A stretch of 51,817 nt of DNA, from contig JAFVVG010000027.1 of assembly GCA_017502305.1 (NCBI GenBank), forward strand, positions 1 through 51,817, read 5' to 3'. Positions 23,560 to 30,188 of the stretch are shown in pieces; within the stretch, counting starts at the first letter, position 1; each line of letters opens with the position of its first letter. A program made the translations under genes and the position numbers. The notes under the pieces were generated by a model that was given only the letters and a program-made list of their open reading frames with translations, did not search any database and was not told the origin of the DNA. The DNA comes from Clostridia bacterium. Lineage in GTDB: Bacteria; Bacillota; Clostridia; Christensenellales; Aristaeellaceae.

Positions 23560-25284
23560 TTACTCCTCCAGGAGCCTGATTCTGCGCACGTCGCTCTCGG
23601 TGACAGTCATGAACAGGGTTTTCTGGTTCACATAGATCACCATACCCGGGGCGGCGCCGCCGGGCTTTTTCACATGGCGGCGCAGGGTGTAGTCGATGGG
23701 CACGGAGGAGGAACGCTGGCCCTTGGAATACCAGGCGGCCAGGGTAGCGGCCTCCTTCAGGGTCTGGTCAGGCAGGTCGCCCTCGTGGTGGACGATGACG
23801 TGGCTGCCGGGCATATCCTTGGCGTGGAGCCACCATTCGTTGGGCCTGGCGCCGGTGGTGAGCCGGTCGTTCTGGGCGGCGTTTTTACCCACCTCGATGA
23901 TGATGCCATCGGAGGATTCATACTTGTAGGGCTTCGATTTGGGCAGGGCCCGCTGCTGGCGGCGGTTGGTATTGCGCTTCATATAGCCGGTGCGCACCAG
24001 CTCCTGCCGGATTTCCTCCAGTTCGCTTTCGCCCACGCATTTGCCGATGTCCAGCAGCATGGTTTCCAGGTAGTTCAGCTCCTGCAGGGTCTTTTCCTTC
24101 TGCTGGGCAGCGGTCTCCCGGGCGGAACGGGCCTTCTGGTATTTCTTGAAGTACCGCTGGGCGTTCTGCGTGGGGGTCAGCTGAATATCCAGGGGAATCA
24201 CGATGGTGCCGCCGTTCTCATCGTAGAAGTTGGGCAGCTCCGCCTGGGGCATGCCTTTTTGCAGCTGCCACAAATTGGCGTTGAGGATCTCACCCATGAG
24301 GCGGAATTCCTCCATCCGGGCGGCGGAGGCCAGCTCCTCCTCCTGCAGGGCCAGCTTCTTTTCGCAGCGTTCCACCTGGCCTTTGAGCAGGCGCACCATG
24401 GAGGCGCTCTTCTGGTTGATGCGGTCCTGGGCGTCCCGGGCGCCAAAGTAGCGCTCCAGGGCATGGGACAGGGTATCGTATTCCTTTTGCATGTCCAGGG
24501 GCTGGCTCAGGTAGGGGAAGGGATACACATCCAGGGCGTCGCCCATGTCGTCCATGAGCACACGGGGGGCGGCCATTTCCGGCAGGCGGCGGATCAGCTC
24601 GGCAAGGCGCCGGGCCGCCTCGGCCAATTCGCAGCCGGAAACGCGGTAGGCCAGCTCCTTGGCTGCGGGGTTCGAAAGACCGTTGACGCTGGCGGCCAGG
24701 GCCTTGTGCAGGGGGGCGTCCCCCTGGGCGGTCAGCTTCTGCAGCAGAGCCTCGGCGGTGATGTCTTCCGGGGTGAGCTTGTCCTGGGCCGGGGGCGGCA
24801 GGTAGGTGAGGCCGGGTTGGATCTGCCGTACACGGCTCATGTCCATGTTCACGTGGCGGGCGGCCTCCAGAATCTTGTCCTGGCCGTCCACCAGGATCAG
24901 GTTGGAGTGGCGGCCCATGATCTCCAGCACCAGGCGGCGCAGCACATGGTCGCCAAGCTCATCCACCACGTCCACATCGATGTGCACAATGCGGTCACCG
25001 CCGAGCTGCGTCACGCTCATCACCCTTCCGCCCAGCAGCTGCTTGCGCAGCAGCATGCAGAACATGGGGGGCTCCAGGGGGTTGGGGAAAGTGGCGGCTG
25101 TCAGGTGGCAGCGGGCGTTGTTGGGTGAGGCGCACAGCAGCAGCTTTTTGTTTTCACTGCCGGCGCGGATCAGAAGGATAATGGTATCCTTCTCCGGCTG
25201 GGTTACTTTATCAATGCGGCCGCCGGCAAGGGCAGCGTGGAGCTCCCGGGCGGCAAAGCCTATGGTCAGGCCGTCCATGGGCAT
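23560..25284 (-). CDS. rqcH: RqcH (NFACT/Rqc2-family ribosome quality-control protein)
   Basis: This 574-residue protein is of the NEMF/FbpA/Caliban/Tae2 family. RqcH binds obstructed 50S subunits and adds C-terminal alanine tails to stalled nascent chains. The NFACT-N domain starts MDGLTIGFAARELH and includes GRIDKVTQPEKDTI, the LEIMGRHSNLILVD segment with its conserved Arg, and helix-hairpin-helix-like sequence. A long coiled coil covers about 280-420, then NFACT-R with NEWWLHAKDMPGSHVIVHH and YTLRRHVKKPGGAAPGMV. ATG 25284 has AGGAGG 9 bases upstream. Older annotations call such proteins fibronectin-binding. Confidence 0.94.
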   Translation of the reverse strand: MPMDGLTIGFAARELHAALAGGRIDKVTQPEKDTIILLIRAGSENKKLLLCASPNNARCHLTAATFPNPLEPPMFCMLLRKQLLGGRVMSVTQLGGDRIVHIDVDVVDELGDHVLRRLVLEIMGRHSNLILVDGQDKILEAARHVNMDMSRVRQIQPGLTYLPPPAQDKLTPEDITAEALLQKLTAQGDAPLHKALAASVNGLSNPAAKELAYRVSGCELAEAARRLAELIRRLPEMAAPRVLMDDMGDALDVYPFPYLSQPLDMQKEYDTLSHALERYFGARDAQDRINQKSASMVRLLKGQVERCEKKLALQEEELASAARMEEFRLMGEILNANLWQLQKGMPQAELPNFYDENGGTIVIPLDIQLTPTQNAQRYFKKYQKARSARETAAQQKEKTLQELNYLETMLLDIGKCVGESELEEIRQELVRTGYMKRNTNRRQQRALPKSKPYKYESSDGIIIEVGKNAAQNDRLTTGARPNEWWLHAKDMPGSHVIVHHEGDLPDQTLKEAATLAAWYSKGQRSSSVPIDYTLRRHVKKPGGAAPGMVIYVNQKTLFMTVTESDVRRIRLLEE

Positions 25285-25304
25285 GGGGCGGTTCCTCCTT
25301 CCGG

Positions 25305-25330
25305 AAAAAACCCGCACGCAATGTGCGGGT
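25305..25330 (-). terminator. Terminator of the GuaA-like gene
   Basis: ACCCGCAC/GTGCGGGT (25310-25317 with 25323-25330) is followed on the minus strand by TTTTTTCC. It separates the GuaA-like gene from rqcH. Confidence 0.9.
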
Positions 25331-25340
25331 GGTGGGTAAA

Positions 25341-26795
25341 TCAGCGGGTTTCGGCGCGGGCGTAGCTCTTGCTGGGGGTAAAATCGTAGAGCACGCGGCT
25401 CACGGCGGGAACGTTGGTGAGAATTCGGTCCGTGACACGCTCCAGCAGGTCGTGGGGCAGGCGGGAGGCGATGGCGGCGCTGCCGTCGATAACCTGCACC
25501 GCCCGCAGGATAATCACATAGCCCGTGCCCGTGGGATCGGGGTTGTCGGCCAGGGTGGCGTAATACTGCCAGAGGCGCTTGTTCTGGCTGGCCGTCTCGA
25601 TTTCCTGGCGGAAAATGGCGTCGGCTTCACGCAGGATGCTCAGCTTCTCCTCCGTTACCTCGGAAAGGATGCGCAGGGCCAGACCGCTGCCCGGGAAGGG
25701 CTGGCGGCTGATCACATTGGCGGGGAGGAAGAGATCCTCGCCCACGCGGCGGATTTCATCCTTGAACAGGTCACGCACCGGCTCGATGACGGTAAGGCCC
25801 TCGGCAGGGGCGTCGGCGGGGGCGTCCAGGGTATCGGAATAATTGGTGCCCTGGAGCATTACCTTCACGCCGGGCATGCACTGGATTTCGCGGCGGATGA
25901 TCTCCTGCAGCATTTCGTGAATGATGCGCACCTTGGCACGGCTGCTGCTCACGCCCTGCAGGGCTTCGAGGATCTCCTGGCCGGCGTCCACGCACTGCAC
26001 GTTCAGGCCAAGCTTGTCGCGGTAAAGCCCCAGAACCTCTTCGCTCTCATCCTTGCGCAGAAGGCCTGTGTCGATGAAAAGACAATGCAGCCGGTGGCCG
26101 ATGGCCTGGTTGCCCAGCACGGCGCAGACACCGCTGTCGATGCCGCCGGAGATGGCGCACAGGGCTTCGGTTTCGCCGGGGCAGGCACCACGGATGTCCT
26201 CCATGGCCCGGTCCAGGAATACCTGCCGGTTCCACCAGGGCGTGCAACCGCAGATGTTTTTGCTGAAGTTGATCAAAAGCTGCGTGCCGTCGGGATCGTT
26301 GGTTTCCGGCAGGAAGGCCAGGCCGTACACGGATTTGCCCGCGGCCCGGAAGCCCAGAATGCCGTTCTCCGTCTGGGCAATGGGATGGCAGGCGGCGGAA
26401 AGACCGATGCACCGGCAGGCGGGAATGTAACGCTCGTTGGCGGAAACGCCGTCGAAGAGATCCTCCGCGCTTTCCAGCCGGACGGGGAAAACACCGGCTT
26501 CCGCAGCCTTTTCGCCCAGGGAACCGCCCAGGTGCAGCGCCAGGGAAAGGGCGGCGTCGCCCATGGCCAGCACAGGAAGACCGGTGGCCAGCAGGCTTTC
26601 CAGACAGGGGATCTCCGCCGGTTCGCCTTGATCGGCGCCGGCCAGCAGAATGCCCCGGGGCTCCTGGCGGAGCACATCCTCGCCGGTGGCGGCGGCGGGC
26701 AGAATGCGGCAGAAAAGCTGCTCGTTGCGAAGCCTGCGGGCCATGGAGCGGCAGGCATTGCTGTCGGCCTCAATCAGGATAATCATATCGCGCAT
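25341..26795 (-). CDS. GMP synthase-like protein with inactivated glutaminase domain
   Basis: This 484-residue protein is collinear with GuaA (class I glutamine amidotransferase plus ATP-pyrophosphatase plus dimerisation domain). The first domain is degenerate: where GuaA has VLGICYGMQ with the catalytic Cys there is VLAMGDAAL (Gly79), and GVQFHPE has become GLAFLPE (His lost, Leu162). The DFGSQ and SHGD motifs are also absent. The ATP-binding loop is kept as SGGIDSGV (216-223), as are EPVRDLFKDEIRRVGEDL and PFPGSGLALR. The C-terminus keeps RVLYDFTPSK, but the family MTADW and IEWE-type end are missing. It may use free ammonia, or act on something other than XMP. GGAGG lies 9 bases before the ATG. 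Confidence 0.85.
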   Translation of the reverse strand: MRDMIILIEADSNACRSMARRLRNEQLFCRILPAAATGEDVLRQEPRGILLAGADQGEPAEIPCLESLLATGLPVLAMGDAALSLALHLGGSLGEKAAEAGVFPVRLESAEDLFDGVSANERYIPACRCIGLSAACHPIAQTENGILGFRAAGKSVYGLAFLPETNDPDGTQLLINFSKNICGCTPWWNRQVFLDRAMEDIRGACPGETEALCAISGGIDSGVCAVLGNQAIGHRLHCLFIDTGLLRKDESEEVLGLYRDKLGLNVQCVDAGQEILEALQGVSSSRAKVRIIHEMLQEIIRREIQCMPGVKVMLQGTNYSDTLDAPADAPAEGLTVIEPVRDLFKDEIRRVGEDLFLPANVISRQPFPGSGLALRILSEVTEEKLSILREADAIFRQEIETASQNKRLWQYYATLADNPDPTGTGYVIILRAVQVIDGSAAIASRLPHDLLERVTDRILTNVPAVSRVLYDFTPSKSYARAETR

Positions 26796-26921
26796 GAGGG
26801 TATTCCTCCATAAAAAACGTCAAACCTTCCATACTAATTCTCCATGGCCCCTCGGAAACCCTTTTTTGAGTGAAAACGTTACAATCATCAAGAAAAAATA
26901 AAAAAATTTTTGATTTGCCTG

Positions 26922-26949
26922 TTTCACTTTCTCCAGGATGGTGTATACT
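26922..26949 (+). promoter_or_regulatory. Reverse rubrerythrin promoter
   Basis: TTTCAC (26922-26927) and TATACT (26944-26949) are 16 bp apart. A short hairpin TCAGGC-GGAA-GCCTGA (26954-26969) would form at the very 5' end of the transcript, which could stabilise the mRNA. Confidence 0.6.
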
Positions 26950-27008
26950 ATCATCAGGCGGAAGCCTGAAACAAAAATACGAAACAATAAAATTTGGAGG
27001 TAGATCAT

Positions 27009-27548
27009 ATGAAGTGGGTTTGCAAGGTTTGCGGTTATGTGCACGAAGGTCCCGAGGCTCCCGATTTCTGCCCTGTCTGCAAGGCTCCCAAGGCGAAGTT
27101 CGAAAAGATGGCTGAGACCAAGACCTGGGCCTGCGAGCACGAAGTAGGCGTTGCCAAGGACGCTCCCGAAGACATCAAGGAAATGCTCCGCGCCAACTTC
27201 ACCGGCGAGTGCACCGAGGTCGGCATGTACCTGGCCATGGCCCGCGTTGCCCATCGTGAAGGCTATCCCGAGATCGGCCTGTACTGGGAAAAGGCCGCCT
27301 ATGAAGAGGCTGAGCACGCCGCCAAGTTTGCCGAGCTGCTGGGCGAAGTGGTCTCCCCCTCCACCAAGGAAAACCTGACCGTCCGCGTGGAAGCAGAGAA
27401 CGGCGCCACCGCCGGCAAGTTCGACCTGGCCCTGAAGGCCAAGCAGCTGAACCTGGACGCTATCCACGACACCGTGCATGAGATGGCCCGCGACGAAGCC
27501 CGCCACGGCAAGGCTTTCGAAGGCCTGCTGAAGCGCTACTTCGGCTAA
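27009..27548 (+). CDS. Reverse rubrerythrin (rubredoxin domain N-terminal)
   Basis: This 179-residue peroxide-reducing protein has an N-terminal rubredoxin-type iron site (C5, C8, C21, C24 in CKVCGY and CPVCK). A ferritin-like diiron four-helix domain follows with [21 protein letters not shown] and DEARHGKAF ligands. The order is the reverse of classical rubrerythrin, as in clostridial revRbr, an NADH-linked peroxidase/oxidase component induced by oxygen. ATG 27009 follows GGAGG by 8 bases. Codon use is strongly biased to C/G-ending codons, typical of high expression. Its last 37 coding bases recur downstream several times; those copies encode ...YFGK rather than ...YFG at the end. Confidence 0.95.
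   Translation: MKWVCKVCGYVHEGPEAPDFCPVCKAPKAKFEKMAETKTWACEHEVGVAKDAPEDIKEMLRANFTGECTEVGMYLAMARVAHREGYPEIGLYWEKAAYEEAEHAAKFAELLGEVVSPSTKENLTVRVEAENGATAGKFDLALKAKQLNLDAIHDTVHEMARDEARHGKAFEGLLKRYFG
27509..27545 (+). repeat. Rubrerythrin 3'-end repeat, copy R0 (within the gene)
   Basis: 37 bases identical to R1, R2 and R3, in frame within the rubrerythrin gene and encoding [12 protein letters not shown]. The other copies carry an additional AAG codon before the stop. Within the unit are the near-palindrome AGGCTTTCGAAGGCCT and the short dyad CTGAAG-CGCTA-CTTCGG. Confidence 0.95.
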
Positions 27549-27560
27549 TATTTTCAATCA

Positions 27561-27595
27561 CTCAAGGTCAGTTTCGAAAGGAACTGGCCTTTGAG
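27561..27595 (+). terminator. Hairpin after the rubrerythrin gene
   Basis: CTCAAGGTCAGTTTC pairs with GAACTGGCCTTTGAG with one bulge and one G-U pair. No long T run follows, so termination may be partial. Confidence 0.5.
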
Positions 27596-27642
27596 TAATA
27601 TCTGCAGTATTATAGCTTCAAAGTTGAAAGGAGACCACCGTA

Positions 27643-28224
27643 ATGTCTGCTGTTGAACAACTCCGTCAACTGGGCTTTGATCTGACGGATACGGTATTGG
27701 CTTCCCTTAGCCGTGAATTGAGTTGTGATGTCAATACACTCTCCGTTACTGACCTATTGCTGGGGCTTGGCTTGGGCGACTATGACTACGATACAGATCA
27801 ATGGTCTCCTCGTTCCAGTCAGGTTTATGCTTTTGACGCTGAGATTTTTAATGTAGAGAAAATGTATACGTTGTTTTTGCAGGGTGTACAGACGATTGTA
27901 CCTGACATCAAAATCACAGATGTTTGCGAAGATCTTTCAGGCATGACGGATGAAATGACTTTTGATCAGGATTCCGCCTCTCCGCCGTGCGATGGCAAGC
28001 GCTCTGTAAGTTTTGTCTGCAATGGTCACATATACAGTATTGAATTGAACAGCTATGGTGACTGGTTTAACACTGATATGTTTGATTTTATGGATCAGGT
28101 GCTGGAAAAAGAAAACTGCCCCTTCAAGCTGTATGAATTTTCTGCACAGATGCAGTTCATTATCATGCTTTACTGTTCTGAAACCCAGCAAGAGAAAATT
28201 GCTCCTCTGATAGATGAATTCTGA
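27643..28224 (+). CDS. Cassette gene A: hypothetical protein, immunity-protein-like (193 aa)
   Basis: I do not recognise this 193-residue soluble, acidic protein. It is rich in aromatic and acidic residues (DYDYDTDQWS, YGDWFNTDMFDFMDQVLEKENC) in the way of small immunity proteins of polymorphic-toxin loci; that resemblance is one of style, not a family match. GGAG lies 9 bases before the ATG. Codon use is far more AT-rich than in rubrerythrin just upstream, pointing to acquired DNA. The stop codon is followed 11 bases later by repeat R1. No toxin gene accompanies it. Confidence 0.7.
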   Translation: MSAVEQLRQLGFDLTDTVLASLSRELSCDVNTLSVTDLLLGLGLGDYDYDTDQWSPRSSQVYAFDAEIFNVEKMYTLFLQGVQTIVPDIKITDVCEDLSGMTDEMTFDQDSASPPCDGKRSVSFVCNGHIYSIELNSYGDWFNTDMFDFMDQVLEKENCPFKLYEFSAQMQFIIMLYCSETQQEKIAPLIDEF

Positions 28225-28235
28225 TTCCGTCATGG

Positions 28236-28278
28236 CAAGGCTTTCGAAGGCCTGCTGAAGCGCTACTTCGGCAAGTAA
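28236..28278 (+). repeat. Rubrerythrin 3'-end repeat, copy R1
   Basis: 43 bases identical to R2 and R3, including the final AAG-TAA. It starts 11 bases after the stop of cassette gene A and is not part of any convincing gene. Weak further similarity to the rubrerythrin gene extends about ten bases upstream (CCGTCATGG against CCGCCACGG). Confidence 0.97.
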
Positions 28279-28287
28279 TTGGCGCAT

Positions 28288-28321
28288 ATCAGGATGTGGG
28301 GAACTGCATCCTGATTTTTTG
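28288..28321 (+). terminator. Terminator after R1
   Basis: ATCAGGATG/CATCCTGAT (28288-28296 with 28307-28315) is followed by TTTTTT. The same hairpin with minor changes follows R4. Confidence 0.9.
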
Positions 28322-28335
28322 TCTGGAGAATCAAA

Positions 28336-28548
28336 ATGAAAAAAGATCGATTCGAATTAGCTGCCTGCTATGCCGATGCTGCACGAGCGTACTTTCTGCA
28401 CCATAAAGTATTTCGATATCGCATGAAGAAAATTGCTGACATGAGTGATGATGAAGTGATTCGGAAATGCCACTGGTGGCAGGAAGAAAACAATATGGTG
28501 CAGGATTACTGGCGATTCGTGAAGGAACATTTTCCGGAATTGGCGTGA
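28336..28548 (+). CDS. Cassette gene B: small hypothetical protein (70 aa)
   Basis: This 70-residue, mostly helical protein begins MKKDRFELAACYADAARAYF and has WWQEENNMVQDYWRFVKEHF near the end. No family is recognised. GGAG lies 7 bases before the ATG, in a leader shared with the cassette that follows R4. The stop is 9 bases before R2. No promoter of its own was found, and R1's terminator lies just upstream. Confidence 0.6.
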   Translation: MKKDRFELAACYADAARAYFLHHKVFRYRMKKIADMSDDEVIRKCHWWQEENNMVQDYWRFVKEHFPELA

Positions 28549-28557
28549 GTCATGCGG

Positions 28558-28600
28558 CAAGGCTTTCGAAGGCCTGCTGAAGCGCTACTTCGGCAAGTAA
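28558..28600 (+). repeat. Rubrerythrin 3'-end repeat, copy R2
   Basis: 43 bases identical to R1 and R3, starting 9 bases after the stop codon of cassette gene B. Confidence 0.97.
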
Positions 28601-28614
28601 TTCTAACACTTATA

Positions 28615-28641
28615 CGGCAGGGCTTGTTCCTGCCGTTTTTT
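28615..28641 (+). terminator. Terminator after R2
   Basis: CGGCAGG/CCTGCCG (28615-28621 with 28629-28635) is followed by TTTTTT. Confidence 0.9.
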
Positions 28642-28652
28642 CATGTTATCAT
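28624..28652 (+). promoter_or_regulatory. Candidate promoter of cassette gene C, overlapping the terminator
   Basis: TTGTTC (28624-28629) and TATCAT (28647-28652) are 17 bp apart. The -35 lies in the loop and 3' arm of the R2 terminator, a compact terminator-promoter overlap. Confidence 0.45.
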
Positions 28653-28674
28653 ACTTCCGAAGGGAGGCGATTCT

Positions 28675-29166
28675 GTGAAGTATCGGGCTGATAACACCCT
28701 GCATGATTTTGAGTTTCACGATGCGGAATGGCATTTCGTGTCGTATGATTCAGAATCTTTGATCGTGGATGCAAAGCACCTGAACATACACAAGAACACT
28801 GCACAAAATCCAGCCAATTGTGACATGGAGCTTCAGCTTGCCAGAATCACTTTCTATGGATGCGAGATCATTACCTTTGAACCAGGCGTGCCATGGATTA
28901 CAGATGCATCTGGGAAATCGTGTCCGGCAGAGCCGTTGATTACCTATACTGGTCATGCGGCAAGAGAAATGCTTCTTCATGAATTAAACTGCACAACGTG
29001 CATTTTCGCTTTTAGCAAGAGTGATTGCGAGAGATGGAGAATGGCAGGCTGTGGAGATGAGCCGTACTTCGAAGCTCAAATCTCTTTTGATGCTGTGACG
29101 ATAGAATGGGATGAATTCCGGCGGCCTGCGTGGTATGTACTGCGCGAACAAGGTATCCACGCATAA
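28675..29166 (+). CDS. Cassette gene C: hypothetical protein, immunity-protein-like (163 aa)
   Basis: This 163-residue soluble protein starts at GTG 28675, preceded by GGGAGG at 7 bases; the longer frame reads through R2 and is rejected. It begins KYRADNTLHDFEFHDAEWHFV and includes ELQLARITFYGCEIITFEPG and FEAQISFDAVTIEWDEFRRP. The beta-rich, His/Asp/Glu-rich layout is common in small immunity-type proteins, but I cannot name a family. AT-rich codon use differs from the surrounding core genes. The stop lies 10 bases before R3. Confidence 0.68.
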   Translation: MKYRADNTLHDFEFHDAEWHFVSYDSESLIVDAKHLNIHKNTAQNPANCDMELQLARITFYGCEIITFEPGVPWITDASGKSCPAEPLITYTGHAAREMLLHELNCTTCIFAFSKSDCERWRMAGCGDEPYFEAQISFDAVTIEWDEFRRPAWYVLREQGIHA

Positions 29167-29176
29167 TCTCTCGCTA

Positions 29177-29219
29177 CAAGGCTTTCGAAGGCCTGCTGAA
29201 GCGCTACTTCGGCAAGTAA
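29177..29219 (+). repeat. Rubrerythrin 3'-end repeat, copy R3
   Basis: 43 bases identical to R1 and R2, starting 10 bases after the stop codon of cassette gene C. Confidence 0.97.
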
Positions 29220-29248
29220 GAAATCCAGTAAATCAAGGGTTTTCAAGG

Positions 29249-29280
29249 GAATCACTCTGAGAAGGGTGGTTCTCTTTTTT
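29249..29280 (+). terminator. Terminator after R3
   Basis: GAATCACTC pairs with GGGTGGTTC (29249-29257 with 29264-29272, two G-U pairs), followed by TCTTTTTT. It is related to the terminator that follows R5. Confidence 0.85.
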
Positions 29281-29308
29281 GATGCCAATAGCCGTTTCCG
29301 ACACGAAA

Positions 29309-29396
29309 ATGGTACGAAAGTTGTACTTTCAAATCCACAAGTGGTACTGAAATCCGAGGGATTACAGGCCAAAGTGGTACTCTCTAAAAGTGGTAC
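29309..29396. repeat. Five GTGGTAC-type direct repeats upstream of the peptide promoter
   Basis: ATGGTAC (29309), GTTGTAC (29320), GTGGTAC (29341), GTGGTAC (29374) and GTGGTAC (29390) are all in the same orientation. The last three are preceded by AA or AAA. Offsets are 11, 21, 33 and 16 bases, the first three close to whole helical turns. They end 10 bases before the -35 of the peptide promoter and look like activator-binding direct repeats. Confidence 0.5.
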
Positions 29397-29405
29397 ATGC
29401 AATAC

Positions 29406-29434
29406 TTGACAAGATCTAACGTATGTTATATTAT
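29406..29434 (+). promoter_or_regulatory. Promoter of double-glycine peptide 1
   Basis: TTGACA (29406-29411) and TATTAT (29429-29434) are 17 bp apart. The ATG follows 27 bases after the -10. Confidence 0.85.
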
Positions 29435-29460
29435 CAAATAAAAATGGGAGAGGAAGAGCA

Positions 29461-29724
29461 ATGATTGACAATCTCGACAAGAATGCCGAGATCCGGGAAA
29501 TGAGTGATATAGAACTTGAGAATGTGATGGGTGGTTATTCCGTTGGCGACGTGGTCGTATATAAAGAATATACGAAATGCCCCACTTGTCGCGCGAGTAT
29601 TCCAAACGCACGGCTCCTTTTCTATCGTGGTCTTGACCCCAATTCGCAGCGCGCCTGGATTGTGAAAACCGGTTGCTGCAACACCACCTTCCACTGCGTT
29701 GAGAGCGAGATTCGGCCCCTCTGA
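29461..29724 (+). CDS. Double-glycine-leader peptide 1 (bacteriocin/RiPP precursor-like, 87 aa)
   Basis: The first 25 residues form a leader ending MSDIELENVMGG, matching the LSDxELxxVxGG pattern cleaved by C39-peptidase ABC transporters. The predicted core of 62 residues begins YSVGDVVV and contains five Cys (CPTC, a CC pair, and one more C in NTTFHC), suited to disulfides, a metal site or thioether bridges. No modification enzyme or C39 transporter is present in this window, so it would depend on machinery elsewhere. AGGA lies six bases before the ATG. It lies in the fourth cassette of the array with peptide 2. Confidence 0.75.
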   Translation: MIDNLDKNAEIREMSDIELENVMGGYSVGDVVVYKEYTKCPTCRASIPNARLLFYRGLDPNSQRAWIVKTGCCNTTFHCVESEIRPL

Positions 29725-29878
29725 CAAGAAAAATCTACTTCTGAGAACAATCGCCCTTTGACAAAAAGATGCGAAATAAATAGAAGGCAGAAAATGCGAA
29801 CGGATAGCGTGGCAAGATGCAGGACTATTCTTTATACAGCATATAGGAATACAACCAAGCGATAAAGGAGGTACTCCC

Positions 29879-30091
29879 GTGATGGATGACAAGAAGAGGT
29901 CTGTTGCCCTGCCATTGGAAAAGGCCGAGGAATTAAGCGATACACAATTGAGTCAAGTCAACGGCGGTCTTGAGATGCCGCTGATTCCATTCAACTGGAA
30001 TCGCAATGGGTTGATATTTGAACAGGCAATCGAGATGCCTACCTGCTTTACCAAATCAGATGATCGTTTGCCGTTAAACAAAGATTCTTGA
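29879..30091 (+). CDS. Double-glycine-leader peptide 2 (bacteriocin/RiPP precursor-like, 70 aa)
   Basis: The leader of about 30 residues ends in EELSDTQLSQVNGG, again the LSDxxLxxVxGG pattern. The predicted core of 40 residues is LEMPLIPFNWNRNGLIFEQ... with a single Cys. AAAGGAGG lies 7 bases before GTG 29879 and 10 before ATG 29882; either may be the start. Its last codons and stop are read out of the decayed repeat R4 (AAA-GAT-TCT-TGA), so the C-terminus may have been created by the repeat. The leaders of peptides 1 and 2 are alike but the cores are unrelated. Confidence 0.7.
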   Translation: MMDDKKRSVALPLEKAEELSDTQLSQVNGGLEMPLIPFNWNRNGLIFEQAIEMPTCFTKSDDRLPLNKDS

Positions 30092-30122
30092 AGGCCTGAT
30101 GAAGCGCTACATTGGCAAGTTC
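30080..30122 (+). repeat. Rubrerythrin 3'-end repeat, copy R4 (decayed)
   Basis: 33 of 43 positions match R1-R3 without gaps, including AAGGCCTG and GAAGCGCTAC. It overlaps the 3' end of peptide 2. The sequence after it (hairpin, then TTTGGAGAATC) matches the sequence after R1. Confidence 0.85.
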
Positions 30123-30132
30123 TCAATTTATG

Positions 30133-30164
30133 TCAGGATGTGGGCTTCTACATCCTGATTTTTT
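30133..30164 (+). terminator. Terminator after R4
   Basis: TCAGGATGT/ACATCCTGA (30133-30141 with 30050+ offset 30150-30158) is followed by TTTTTT. It is nearly the same hairpin as that after R1. Confidence 0.9.
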
Positions 30165-30188
30165 GTTTGGAGAATCTTTGATTCGGAG

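Noticed and set aside
28552..28674. Upstream extension of cassette gene C through repeat R2
   Set aside because: It translates repeat and terminator sequence, whereas GTG 28675 has GGGAGG at the right distance.
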